A stretch of DNA of 64,000 nucleotides from Gavia stellata (lineage: Eukaryota > Chordata > Aves > Gaviiformes > Gaviidae), in assembly GCF_030936135.1 (NCBI RefSeq), contig NC_082598.1, positions 16,558,687 through 16,622,686 of the forward strand. The letters are read 5' to 3'. Below the pieces are notes generated by a model. The model made no database searches and was not told the origin of the DNA. It worked only from the letters and a program-made list of their open reading frames with translations. Shown one piece after another: positions 1-12,000 of the stretch. Position 1 is the first letter of the stretch, and every line of letters begins with the position of its first letter. The position numbers and the translations under genes were made by a program.

Positions 1-1894
1 GCCAGTAATAATTGTGTTAGTCCTGTACTTGCAGTTGACCTTTTTAATGACAACTGAGTAAAAGAACCACTAAACAGTTTAGGCTTCTCAATGTCCTTCG
101 GTGTCCCTTCCTGTTGAGCAACAGAGATTATACCTTCCTGGTCTTATCTAGCCACTACTCATAGGAAGTTTTCTTGTGCTTTCTGTGTCTTTCTCTTCAT
201 ATCTCACTTTGTGCCATGTATGCTTATAACTTGGTTCTCATGGGCTAATATCTACCAGATCTCTGAGTTTTTTGAAGCCAGTCGTCTTCAAAGGCAAAGT
301 GGTTTTTTTTTGCTATGCTGTTGCCTCTTTCCTATGCATCAGAAACTCTCCAATTTTATGGTCACTCCAACTAAGTTGGTTTTCTCCGTCATGTTCTTAT
401 TCAGTTCTGCCTTACTCGTTAGAAAAGGCTGCTTTCCTTATCTTTCATGTATAAAAAAACCATTCACAATGAACTTAAAGAATCTGTTGGTCACTTCTTG
501 TCTGCCCTTCTAATTAGATAACAGGGCAATTGAATTGCCCTTGTATCAGTTCATGTGCTTCAGATGATCTAGTTTATTGCTTACAGAGAGCCTTGGACAG
601 CTGATCTTTCCGGCTAGGATGTTTACTCCCACTATTAATTCACTTATGAGTTCTTTTATCTCCTGAATTAGTTCTTGAATGGTAAATTGCTGGAGATGTT
701 ATTAATGTTGCTTTGTCACAGCTGACTGTTAACTCCATCATTCTTGCAAGAGTAGGTAGGCCTCCATCCTCACGTGTTGAGTGAGATTTCATTTAGAAGG
801 GCTAAACTGCCATTAAACCCTAGATATTCTAGGGCATTATGTCTTATGTCCATGCCTGTATCTTTTTGCAATACCAAAACTGTTGGGAACGTCAAAAACA
901 CAGGGTGACGGAACAGATGCTTTTCTGACAGCAGTCATGTATGCTTTAGACAGTTCATTCCAACTCCATTTAGTTCAGCTGGGAAACCTTTCTTTAAAAC
1001 AAACCTCTGATGGTGTTAACGATTTTTGTTGGCTTTATAATAACTTTTCAGGATGAATCATGGTGAATGCTGCCCAATGTTTTCTTGAAACCTATAAAGT
1101 TTCTGAGTGTTTTTTGACACTTAGTAGATATCTTTGACCATTATTCTTAAGGTGGAAACCTGGTCAACATCTCACAGTTTGAAATACAGACTCTGCTGCA
1201 CCGGGGTTCAGCTTAACTGCTTTCTTTGTTCTAGTTATGATCATTCTGTGGAAGACTTTGTTACTGAAAGCAATTTCACATTGTGCAATGTAAACTGAAA
1301 AATTGTTCTTGCTTAATGAAGTTTTTGCTTCAGTTGCTATGGTTCCCATCATCGTTAATTCATTACCAGAGAACAGAAAAACAGATAAATTAGAATACTC
1401 TTGTCATGGCATAGGTAACAACAATCTAATGAGAATATGAGACTGACAGAAAAGAAGAACAAATAAAGAGCTATCACTCTTGGTCTCAGGTTACTCAAAT
1501 ATTTCAGAATAAAAAGGTATCAAAATTCTTATAAAAGAAACATAAAGGAATAGTCTAAATAATGACTCACGTAGACGATAAGAAAATTATCTCTATTAAT
1601 TTATTGATTAATATAATCAACTTTACTGGATAAATAATGTCTGAGAAAAGCAATCCTTTTTTTTCCCCAAAAGTGCTTTAGAGAGGTTTCTGTGTTTCTC
1701 TAGGACCCCAGATTATGTATTAATAACAAACAGAAGAGAATATTTGTTTTTCTGCAAAGCTTTGTATATCCAAGAGTGACCTTAAGGCATGAATACAGTA
1801 ATGGATTATAAATCAAAATAGAAAGGAGTCTTATTGGTGGAATATTAATTAGTTGTGAAAGTGATATTGTATCTGTGCTTGCTATCTACTAGCT
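1..1894. other. AT-rich non-coding stretch
   Basis: I see no gene, recognisable repeat or RNA here. Open frames on both strands are at most about 100 codons, lack family motifs and have the AT-rich composition of the surroundings. It is most likely intergenic or deep intronic DNA. Confidence 0.5.
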
Positions 1895-2124
1895 CTCTGT
1901 AGCACCTAGAAGCCCTAGCTGAGCCTGGCCACCATTGTATGATGTGTTCACACAGCACAAACCATGTGATAGGCTCCCTAAAAGTTTTTATTTACAGTTT
2001 AAAAGCAAAAGAGGCAAAGCTTACATGGTGAAAGAGGGAACAGCAGAGCAATGCGATTAGCTCAGTACCATGTGGCTGCTGAATGACAGACTGTAGAACA
2101 GTTCTCCTGTCTCAGTCCAGTAGG
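1895..2124 (+). repeat. Ancient MIR-like (core-SINE) fragment
   Basis: The left part reads like the amniote SINE body that contains 'gtagcacctagaagccc'. A decayed 'accattgt...cacagcacaaa' block follows. The right part resembles a MIR tail, with 'ctcctgtctcagtccagtagg' standing where the usual 'ctcctgagtcccagtccagtgc' lies. The match is from remembered consensus patterns, with much divergence and several small gaps. The element would predate birds. Edges are approximate. Confidence 0.45.
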
Positions 2125-3099
2125 AAACATTTGAAACATGAAAGATAAAATGAAACTCCACTTTAAACTTCATCTTTGGTGACAGCCTCATTCCCACAGG
2201 CCTTTTTTTTAGCAAAAGATTGCTCTTGAAAGTTTTTTTCCCTCGACTCTTTTGAATAGGTCAGAAACATATGAATAAGCCTTAGATGAGCAACTGGTCT
2301 ATGTTTTTGTCACTAACACATGAACTCGTGCTTAATTCTTTGAATAAGTCTTCCCTCAGTATTTAATGAAAACGTAATTTAAAACCTCTCTCTGTAGATG
2401 CTTCTTCCCCTTGCTCAGCTGATCCTGAGATACAGAACGCCTTCATTCCCCTGTAACCTCTCCACTTTTTCCCCACTGATGAGATATGTATTTCCTCTCA
2501 AATATTCACTTCTGGATTCAAATGAGGCACTGCCTGTAGCGCACTCATACCCGCTGCTTGTTAGCCTTTATCTAGGCTGTGTAACCCTCAGGGGAACCTG
2601 AGCAAATCTCTGCAATCAGACACAGTACAGACCAGAAAATAGTTCTTTAGTGCCTGGTAAACATCACAAACTTGGCTGGTAAACATCACTGGCTCAGAAA
2701 CCCTTGCTGTAAATAAGTACCTATCTATCTTGCTTAAGGAGTATATTTACTGTAATTGGGATGAAGTGAAGAAAACCTGTATTATTTCATTAAGCCTTTG
2801 AGGTATCTGAAATTTTATTTATCACCAAGAGATACCTGTAAAGAAAATTATTACCTCAGTGATGATCCTGCAGAAGAAGGAGATAAAAGCAGTAGTAACC
2901 CCAGCTACTGGGACATGAGAACCCATCTGGGAGAGCTGTGGAAGTCAGGTGAGGCCTCGAAACCTTGGCAGAAGACATTTGTCTGCCTTACAAGGGACAG
3001 TGAACAGTCATTCGTTTTATACTTTCTTCCCATCTTCCAGGATTTTATAGACTTCAGCCATCTCTTTTTCCAGGCTGAGGAATCCTAGTCTATTTGCAT
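2125..3099. other. Non-coding stretch, nothing recognised
   Basis: No gene or repeat is recognisable. A 96-codon open frame at 2798-3088 has no motif and runs up to the start of an old CR1, so I treat it as chance. Confidence 0.45.
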
Positions 3100-4160
3100 C
3101 TGGCAAGAAGAAATCATGTCAAACTGTTTTAACAGATTAGAAGGATAAGGAAGAAACCATAGAGGTCATATATCTTAGAAAGCCTTTTGATACAGCTTCA
3201 CATAAAACTTTCATAAGCAAGTCAAAAAACTAAGTGAAACTGCTACAGAGTGGATACAAAACTGTTTTTAATTTAATGTCAGAATAGAAGGATGTATAAG
3301 TAGATTTCAGCCAGTTTGTCCTGGGCCTAGCCAATATTTTCACTTATGACTTAGATGAAGGAATAGAATATGAGTTTATTAAATCTGCAGATGCTCCAGA
3401 ACTGGCCAGGCTGTAATGAAATTGAAGAACAGGATTAAAGTGCAAAATGATCTTGATAAATTGAAGAAAAGTTCTGAAAAAATGGGATTCAATTCAATAA
3501 GGACAAGTACAAAGTTCTATATTTTATAAAGAATTATTAACTGCACAAATACAGAGTGAGGAACAACTGGCTAGGAAGTAGTTTGAGAGAGGAGGATCCG
3601 TAGAGAACAGCGAGTCACAAACAGAAAATGACATATTACTGTTAAAAAGCGGTATCACTGTGGATGCATAAGGTATGGAGGGAAACATAATACAGGAATG
3701 AATCTTTCTATGCTACTCTGCATCGGTAATGCTGTAGCTGGAATACTGTGTCCACTTTTGGGACTTACCGTCAAAGAAAGATAGAGAAAAAGAGGAAAGC
3801 AGTGAGATGGAACTGAATTATGACTAATGAGGAGGGGTTTTAAGGAATGGGACTGTCAAGTCTAGAGAAAACTGGGGAGAAATGCAGTAATGTTCAAATA
3901 CATAAAATAAATCTGCAAGGAGAGAATAATCCCTTCCTTACATTCCTTGTGAATGGCCTATCCATTTCAGAGAGAAATGAACTCTGCAATAATCTCTGAA
4001 GCAAAGAAAGTTCAGGTAGGATGTTCGGAAAAACTTTCTGACTTGAAGGGTAGTTAACAACTGCAATAGTTTGAGACACTGGAATCTCTATCACTTGAGC
4101 ATTTTTACAAACAAGTTTAATAAACGTATTTGTTAGATAGACATCTATCAGAATAATTTT
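3100..4160 (+). mobile_element. Ancient CR1-type LINE, RT region to 3' UTR
   Basis: About 1.06 kb follows the order of an old amniote CR1 in plus orientation. It begins with 'aaatcatgtcaaactg' from the RT coding region. The 'agccttttgatacagcttcac' equivalent of the SKAFDT motif follows near 3180-3205. 'gacttagatgaaggaatag...tttattaaatctgcagatgctcc', a decayed FADD region, lies near 3350-3400. 'gaatactgtgtccactttt' follows near 3743. The 3' UTR is recognisable by 'gaaaaactttctgac' (about 4027) and 'cactggaatctctatcact' (about 4077). Many stops and indels show the copy is long dead. Minus-strand frames here are shadows. Confidence 0.8.
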
Positions 4161-5860
4161 GATATTCTTGACCCTTTCTTTCATGGGTGGATGCATTGTG
4201 ATGACTACCTGCTGTAATTCTCATCCCTGTTTTCTAGATGGTTTATATACATAGGTAGAAACGTGCAAGGTAACGGGGAATGCAGAATAGAATAATGACA
4301 CAAGCTGGCAAGATGTTGGCTTCATTTATCTGCTTAGATAGGATATGATAATCAAACATCTGTAGCTCTGAAGCTTCAACTCAAACATTATTCTATCTTG
4401 AGCAGAAAATGCATATGAAAGATGACAATCTACCCAGTAAACAAACAGGCACCTGTGTATATGCTCTCTTCAATAACTTATGCATTAAATGGATTGGATT
4501 GATAACAAATACTACAATTTATGTCAGCAATGAGCTACAGCACAGGTAGCAGTGCCTCTTGCTCAACAACTATTTAATACCATAGAGAAGTAGTCTAGTT
4601 TCAAGAAGAGAGAACTACTCCTGGATCTCCAACAGACTCTTGGATAAGACCCTGCATTAATGTTACCACAGTAACCACTTTAACTTGGTCACCGCTAAAG
4701 TAAGAAGTTCTGGGAATCACACCTGTATTTAATACATTCAAAGGAAGAAAGCCAACCACAGGATTACTAGTTTTTTGAGGAATATGCACACATACAGGCA
4801 AGAAACTGTCGGCAAACTTCTTCCCTTTCTTCAGGAGACATACTTGCCCTGAGAGTGCATCCCTTGATTATGTCTGGGGCATATTGCAATGCAAGTTAAG
4901 GCACTGAGATTTTGTTTCTTTTCTCCATGGCAAATCACCATCACACGACCTCACAAGTTGCACATTTTCTTTGTTCTGAATTTACTTTTGACATTTTCTA
5001 GTTGCTTATGTTGACAGAACTACTGTCTCCTAAGTAGTTAAGAAGGTAAGGCCACAGCACGGTCGGTAGGACAGGGAGTGTTCAGTGTGTCCCATGACAC
5101 ATGTCCCATGCAGATCCCAAAACAGCAGCTTTCTTAGCTGAGCTGAGAGAAAAATATACATATACCTTTATTAGCAGTAGCCCTATCTGAAGCCTCTGAG
5201 AAAACATTTCAATAACAAGTACACTTTGCTTTAAAGAGAAGCTAAAATCACCATCATCAATCAAATCAGCATACATAGATCTAAATACAAGGCTCTGTAG
5301 TGAATACCCGTACAAAGTACCACCTGCCTACAAACAAACAATGAATCATACCTCTACTCTGCCACACAAAACTGCACTTAAATCTAATGAGTGCAGAAAC
5401 CGAGGAAGAGACAATGAGTAAAAAGTAGGGCCTCTGTGAAAAACAAATGAAAAGTATATTATACAAGAATTCTGTCCCATAAATGCAAGATCATAAATTT
5501 AAAAGGATTTATACATTAGTTGTCCAAAGTTGGAGAAATCATAATTAAAAAAAACCTCTGATCTTTGGACAGCTGTTTTCTAAACCCTTCAGGGAGTCTA
5601 GTGCTCCAACAAGAGACACTGAAATAAGAACTCAGTTGTAGTCACCCTGTAGGGTCTGATGTTTTTGCTTCCTAAATTTTACACAGATACCAGGATTCCA
5701 ATACTGTAATAATTTACCCCAGCTCCCTGCATAATGTAGCCCATTGGATTTTGCTGAATTAACCCACCATTCAGACTCACTAGCTATAGATGAAATGAGG
5801 GATATCTTTTGGAAAAAAATCAGCCAGTCACTCTAACACCACCACACCACACACTCCCAT
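4161..5860. other. Non-coding stretch, nothing recognised
   Basis: I see no recognisable gene or repeat. The small open frames on the minus strand (66, 77 and 61 codons) carry no recognisable domain. Confidence 0.45.
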
Positions 5861-6062
5861 TGAAAATCCAACCATAACTTCTGGCAAGTTGTTCCAATCA
5901 TTGGTTCATGGTTAAAATTCGAATCTTTTTTCTAGTCTGAATCTGTCTAGATGGCAGCCAAGAGGCTTCATGATGCTTTGTCTGATACATTGACTGGCAC
6001 TCTATTGGCAAAGTTTTCTTCCCCACATAGGTTCTTGCAGGCTAGGATGAGATCAAGCTGAT
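5861..6062 (-). mobile_element. L3/CR1-type LINE scrap, minus strand
   Basis: Plus-strand text 'ggcaagttgttccaatcattgg', 'ctagtctgaatctgtctag' and 'ttccccacataggttcttgcaggct' matches, in order, the reverse complement of the 3' part of ancient amniote L3/CR1 elements. Spacing is preserved, but there are many substitutions. Edges are approximate. Confidence 0.6.
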
Positions 6063-9000
6063 CTAGCTCATATTTTCCATATAGCAAGTTGGTCTGTTAA
6101 GATAGCAAATACATGGGGTTTGTTCTGTTTATACAGGACAAATGCAACAAGGTCAGTCACTTGGCACTCAGTATGCCCCAGCTTTCAAATCTATAATTAT
6201 TGTATTTTCACCTTGCTTTTTGTATTTCAGAATGTTTGGATTTCATTTTTAAAATGAAAAATTTTCCAGGGAATGTCAATTTGACAATTTATCACATCTG
6301 GGTGAAATAGATGTCCCCCATCACAGCAAGTATTTTTGTTACACACACATTATAGAAAGGATCTTAAAGATCCCCTTCTGCTGTTCCATAGCGCGATCTG
6401 GTGATATATGTCAGACTCCATTTAATGTTTTTGAAATTTGCTCTATAGATATTTAATATAATTTACTCTAAATTATCAGGAAGTTAGGGAGGTTATGATA
6501 ATTTGCCTTCCCCTTTTCCCATACCACCCTTCCCACATAAAACAGAACTTGCAGTTTTAACATTCCAATCATTCAAATCTTGCAGAGTTTTAATACCAGT
6601 AACTAAACCAAGTATATGGTCCTAAACAAGCAATTCAAATTCTTCCTTATTATTACACAGAATCCTGATGTTGATGAAAAGGTTTATAGATATATTGATG
6701 TATTGATATATCATTCTGTCCCTTGAGGGCTTGATTAATTTTGGGTTTCTTGTCTTAATTTGGCATAAAATGAATACTATTTGTTCTGCTTTTGTCCTCT
6801 CTGAACCTTCAAACTTTTGTTAGTTTTATGTTTTTGTAATCCAGCCTCTTCCCCAGCAGAAAGGTTCTTCCATAATGCAATGGACACTGATCAGTTTTCT
6901 TGCTTCCTTCACTACAGCATCACTGACATCATATACCTATGCAGCTATTCAATTTGAGAGTCTTCAAGGATAGAAGATCACTGTGAATTGCTTCACTACC
7001 AGTACCCTCCAAACTTGCCACGTGTTATCATGTACAGAAGCGTCATTTGCACTAATATGCAATTTCACCAGTGGAACTTTTCCTGCCAACCTCGAAATGC
7101 TTTCCCAGAATGATGTCATGAGACTTGGCACCAAGCAGACAGCACAGTTTGTTATTGTCTAGCCTCCTTTACAAGCTGTTCTTTCCATTCCTTTTAGCAT
7201 AGTAGTTTTGGACTGAAGGGATCTTCTTGGATCCAGCTTTAGCGTCTTGCAGGTGGCCCTGAAAGCCAAACTTGTATTTCTGTCATGCAGTTCCCAGCTC
7301 CATTTGACCAGCTGAATCTGCAGAGAGAGCCTCTGCAGTTTCCACTTGAAACTCGGCAGTATTTGGATATTTCTAAATGTAATCAGTTCCTCTTGGCTAT
7401 CTTCTTCTTAGTGGTTACAATCTTTCTACTTTCATACACTTCCAGGATATTCATTCAGTGCCACCCATTTTACCTCCAATGCCTATGAAATCCTTCTCTG
7501 TTTTGGCTTCTTCTCTTCAAATTCTTTGTTCACCTTGATTCTGGTTGACCTTACATATAGGACGAGTACCTTCTAGTCTCAGGAAGCAAAGAAAGCACAA
7601 CACCAATTCCATCTATTTTCACCATGGTAATAAATATTAACTGTATGCAGGGCAAAATCTGCTCAAATATTTTCTAAAACTCTTTCTAAATACTCCCATC
7701 TGCTGCCCTTGTCCATCCGATCAGAGCTTCACAAAGCAGTTGACAAGCACATGAAGGTTCAACCTGCTCAACCTGCCATTTGCTTACAGTGACTAAGAAT
7801 CTAAAAATTTAAACCCCAGAATTGATATTATACCTGTAGGATCCAGCAACGTAATCCTTAGAGGTATGTTTTTTCCATCCTGTTTAAGATGTATGCAACC
7901 TTCAAGAACTCTTGCCATTTCACTTGAGGGGTGAATGTATTTCACTAGTGGGTAGATTAATTCTTTCTCATAAAAAGAACACATAAGAACACTTTTTTCC
8001 CCCAAGATGTATGTTCACATTCCAACATGCATCATTATGTGACGTAAACACTGTGCATACGTACATAGGCATAGCTACTGGAACCATGAATGTATAAAAG
8101 AAATGCATGTAACCACAGTATTTTTGTAGGTACAAGTAGTCATACTGCTCTTTGAAGGTCTGTCTCATAACTCATAGTATTTAAGGCAGTTTTTTTCTGC
8201 CCCAGATTGAAAAATAGATATAATTATCATAAGAGGCACCACTATTTCCAATGTACCTCTGTGAATAAATATCAATTAATTCACGCATCATGAAATGATA
8301 ATGAAATATTACAACTTCATCTGTGATAACAGTGTAACTTTTCATGCCAGTTCACTTGCAATCATCCTCTCTAGATTGCTAATTATATGCCTCAAGCTGT
8401 ATTTAGTAGAAAAGATTGAACCATTTGTTCTTTTGTATATTTTGTCAGAATAAGAATAAGCCTGTATGAAATATCTTTGGACTTGTTCACACAGGAAAAA
8501 AATTAGCACTCAAACCTACTGCATTGTTTACTTCGCATAACTAAAATACCTCACTTCTGCGTGCTCAAACACTCCTTGGAGCACATGGGTCCTCTAATCA
8601 CACACTGGACTGTTCTTGTAAGTCTTTGAGCTATTATGTTGTTATTGTGTTATGGCATGTGTGCCTACACACTACGGCAACTCTACTAAAAAAATAGCAG
8701 CATGCACAGATCTTACAGGTGTCCACGCAATTTTTCCTGGATCAGTGTCATTGACTCTACGGTCTCCTATCCACCGCAGCATAGTTTTTGAAGCGTTTTT
8801 TCCTTAAAAAAATCATGGAAGCAAAATCCTCCCACCCCTTTACTTGTGCAAAGGATAGAACTTATTTGTGCTATTACTTTAACATTAAGTAAAACCTGGT
8901 ACCTAGGTACTCTTGTCTTTTGCTTAGCTCCAGGCTAGTTTGTCAATCCTCTCATTATAGAAGTTAAAGCTTCCAGATCCAGTGTCCAGGTTTGATGCAT

Positions 9001-12000
9001 CAAGGCTTGACTGCAGAGATGAGGCTCTGGATTTAGTGGTGGATCCATCTTTATGGAGACTCCTATAGAAATGGTGTTATTTGTGTTACCTGCAGTGATG
9101 GAACAAAACCGAGGCTGGACCCTGAAGTACAACCTGTCAGGGTAGATGGAGGAAGCACTGGCAAAATGCTACAGCCCTAGTTATGTAAGAGGCACAAGGG
9201 AGCAGATGATCATAATTTTCCCCACTAACTCTAAAACCTGTGAAATCACACCACAGTTAGTGTTATATTTAGCTGAAACCAGTTTCAGGGATATGCACAT
9301 TATTTGGCAGTCTCCCTCTATTCTGAGGGATGGACTTGGTTGCAGAGGGAAGCATTTAAAGACTGCTTTAGGAGATATCCACATTTATGAGATATCAGCC
9401 AAAAATGTCAAATCCTTAACAGAAGAGATATCTTTCAGGTATTTTCTTTTAGTAAGAAAATCTTACAAATCAGGTGCCCCTGAAAGCTTCCAAAATATCT
9501 GCTGTTTTAATCTCAGTGGAAATGTGTAAGAAGAGCGAGGTTCTTGCACAGGTAACAGTCTTTACAGGAGGTTGAGCTTCCACATCAGTCTTCTTACAGT
9601 GGAAATTCATGCAGTTATGTCTCATAACATAATTTTCCCTGCACCTGATGGTTGCTCTCAGCATGTATAAATGCATATTCAATAGCTCTTGTTGATCGAT
9701 ATAAACCAACTTGTGCAGTATGAAAATGATGCATACATATTTCCTAAACAAAGCAAAGGGTAGGGGGCTGGATGGCTGATGTGCATGGTTTACAGGATTT
9801 GGTCTTCACTTCTCAGAAAAGTATTTTGAAGCCAATCATGTCAGGAACAACTGAAAAGAGTTGTCATCTGTCATGAATCTGGGAGCCCGTAGGGAAGAAA
9901 TCTGTGATCTTTGCCCAGTTTCTAATGATTTTGCATTACAACTGGCACTAAGCAGAGTGTCTGGTGGTGTTGCTGCTACCTCACCCTACGTATGGTGGAG
10001 GGCAGTAGGGATCCACGTCGTAGGTAGCTGCCCCTTCGTGCTGGGCTCACAGCATCAGAGTGAGAAGGTGTAGGAAAGTTTACAGTCCCCTGTTCCTTGG
10101 CATTATGAACAGACAGTATCACTCTCCAGCCTAACTTTCTACATGAGCCCTATTAGCTCTGAAAAGAGGGGCAATGATATTAAACATAATCACCAGGATA
10201 TGTGCAAAGGGAAACTGTGCAACCATTTAGTTGGCAGCTCTAAAGGAAAGCGAAAGAAAACCCAATCTTGTCGCAACAGCAGACTGCTTTGAAAAACCTT
10301 TTCTACTTCTACCTGCTGATTTTAAGCAAAATAATTTTATTCTGGGCAGCCTGTTCCTGGAAATGGCCTCATAATTGCTAACTTTATCTTCTGCTGCCAG
10401 TGTCTATTTAATCACCTCCTTGTTGCATTCACAACCCACACACTGACGCAAAATCTCCTCCTGTTCTGATCCTTCACCTATTAGAGCCTGGGCCCAAATA
10501 CCTCTCTAATGCTAAATGAACAAACACCAAGTCAATGTGAAAACCAACCAGGCATAACTTGCTGCAGAGAGTATTTCTGTGCGCATTTCCCCTTTGCTTC
10601 TCAAATATAATATAGCCTAACAATATGGCCTGAAGGATGCTGGAATTCAATAGTTGCAGATATTTAGATACTTTCTAAAAGCAAATACTTTTCCTGTGTA
10701 TTAAATATTCTTGTTTAAACTGCTGCACTGATTTATCAACATTGTAATTGAAACTTTAAGTCTAGTTACTTAGAAAAAGGAATCAGAACCAGGTGTCAGC
10801 GTTCATGGCCTCCTCCCCAGGCGTGCTGACCACCAGCAGCTTCTGTGCTGCAATCCACCAACACCATTGAAAATGAACTGTTTTACTCAAGTGTTAGACT
10901 GCAAGGTTAGGGTTGCTGAGGCCTGAGTTAGGTACTGGCATATCCACTTATGCCAACTCTGGGACAGTTCTCCGTAGGCACTGCAAACACAGCTTTAAGC
11001 ACCTGAAGACTTTAGAGTCAGAAAGTAAAGCATCTCTGGACCTTGGGCATCTCTAAGCTTGGAAGATAGCTAAACAGCAGCATTTCGTAGCCATGTTGTG
11101 ACCATTTTGTACTGAGGTGCCTGAATTCCATCTAAGGTCCACTTTGGGTACCTAAGCCCTTGTTTAGATCTGGCCTCAAAGCTTAATTTTAGGCACCCAG
11201 GAATTTTGGCATAATGCCAATATTTCGAAGTGACGGAGGAATTTCTGCACCTAATCCAGGAGATAAGGCTGTGATACGTGTCCCTGGAATTTACAGACAT
11301 GCCCAGCGTTGGTGCGAGGCAGTCACGCAGCTCTCTGCAAAGACACGTATCTTCCAGGCACTGCGGGAATGAGCATAGGGCCAGACACCTTTCTGGGACT
11401 CAGAAGCTATGTGGAAGGTAGCATAACAGAAGTTAGGTTTTATCGCTGCCAAAAAAACAAATCAGTAGGAATCATTTTGGTACGCATCTGTGCAAAACTG
11501 AAGCAATGCAGGGGGAAATTAGGCTGTTATGTTTACCACATGTGTACTTTAACCATGTACGAACAAGATGCTTTCTATTGTCTTGCTGCAGAATATGTTA
11601 TTTCCCCAGGAAAAGGGTAAATACTATATTTCCATGTGGGGAAGCAATAGTTTGCTGGATTGCAAGGGACAGCTGGCATGTGTCTGTTGTGGCACTTTCC
11701 CTCTGCGCAGTTGTCAGGATGCAGCACAATGCTGGCTGCTGGAGTAAACCAGAATTTTAATGAACAAGCTGCAGGGAGAGAAATAAAACAAATTTGTCTC
11801 TATCCAAGTGATCAGCCACCAGACATGCACGTAAAATTCAGATGTGGCAGAATAGCAAGTGAGTATCTGTGATCAGTTTGGATTTTTCTTTTCATTGACT
11901 TTCTCATATGAAATCTATCCCGGTGCATCTATGTGAATACAAATTTACCTTGAAACTACGCCTAAATCCCAGCCCATTAGTAACTAACTTGTTATTGCTG

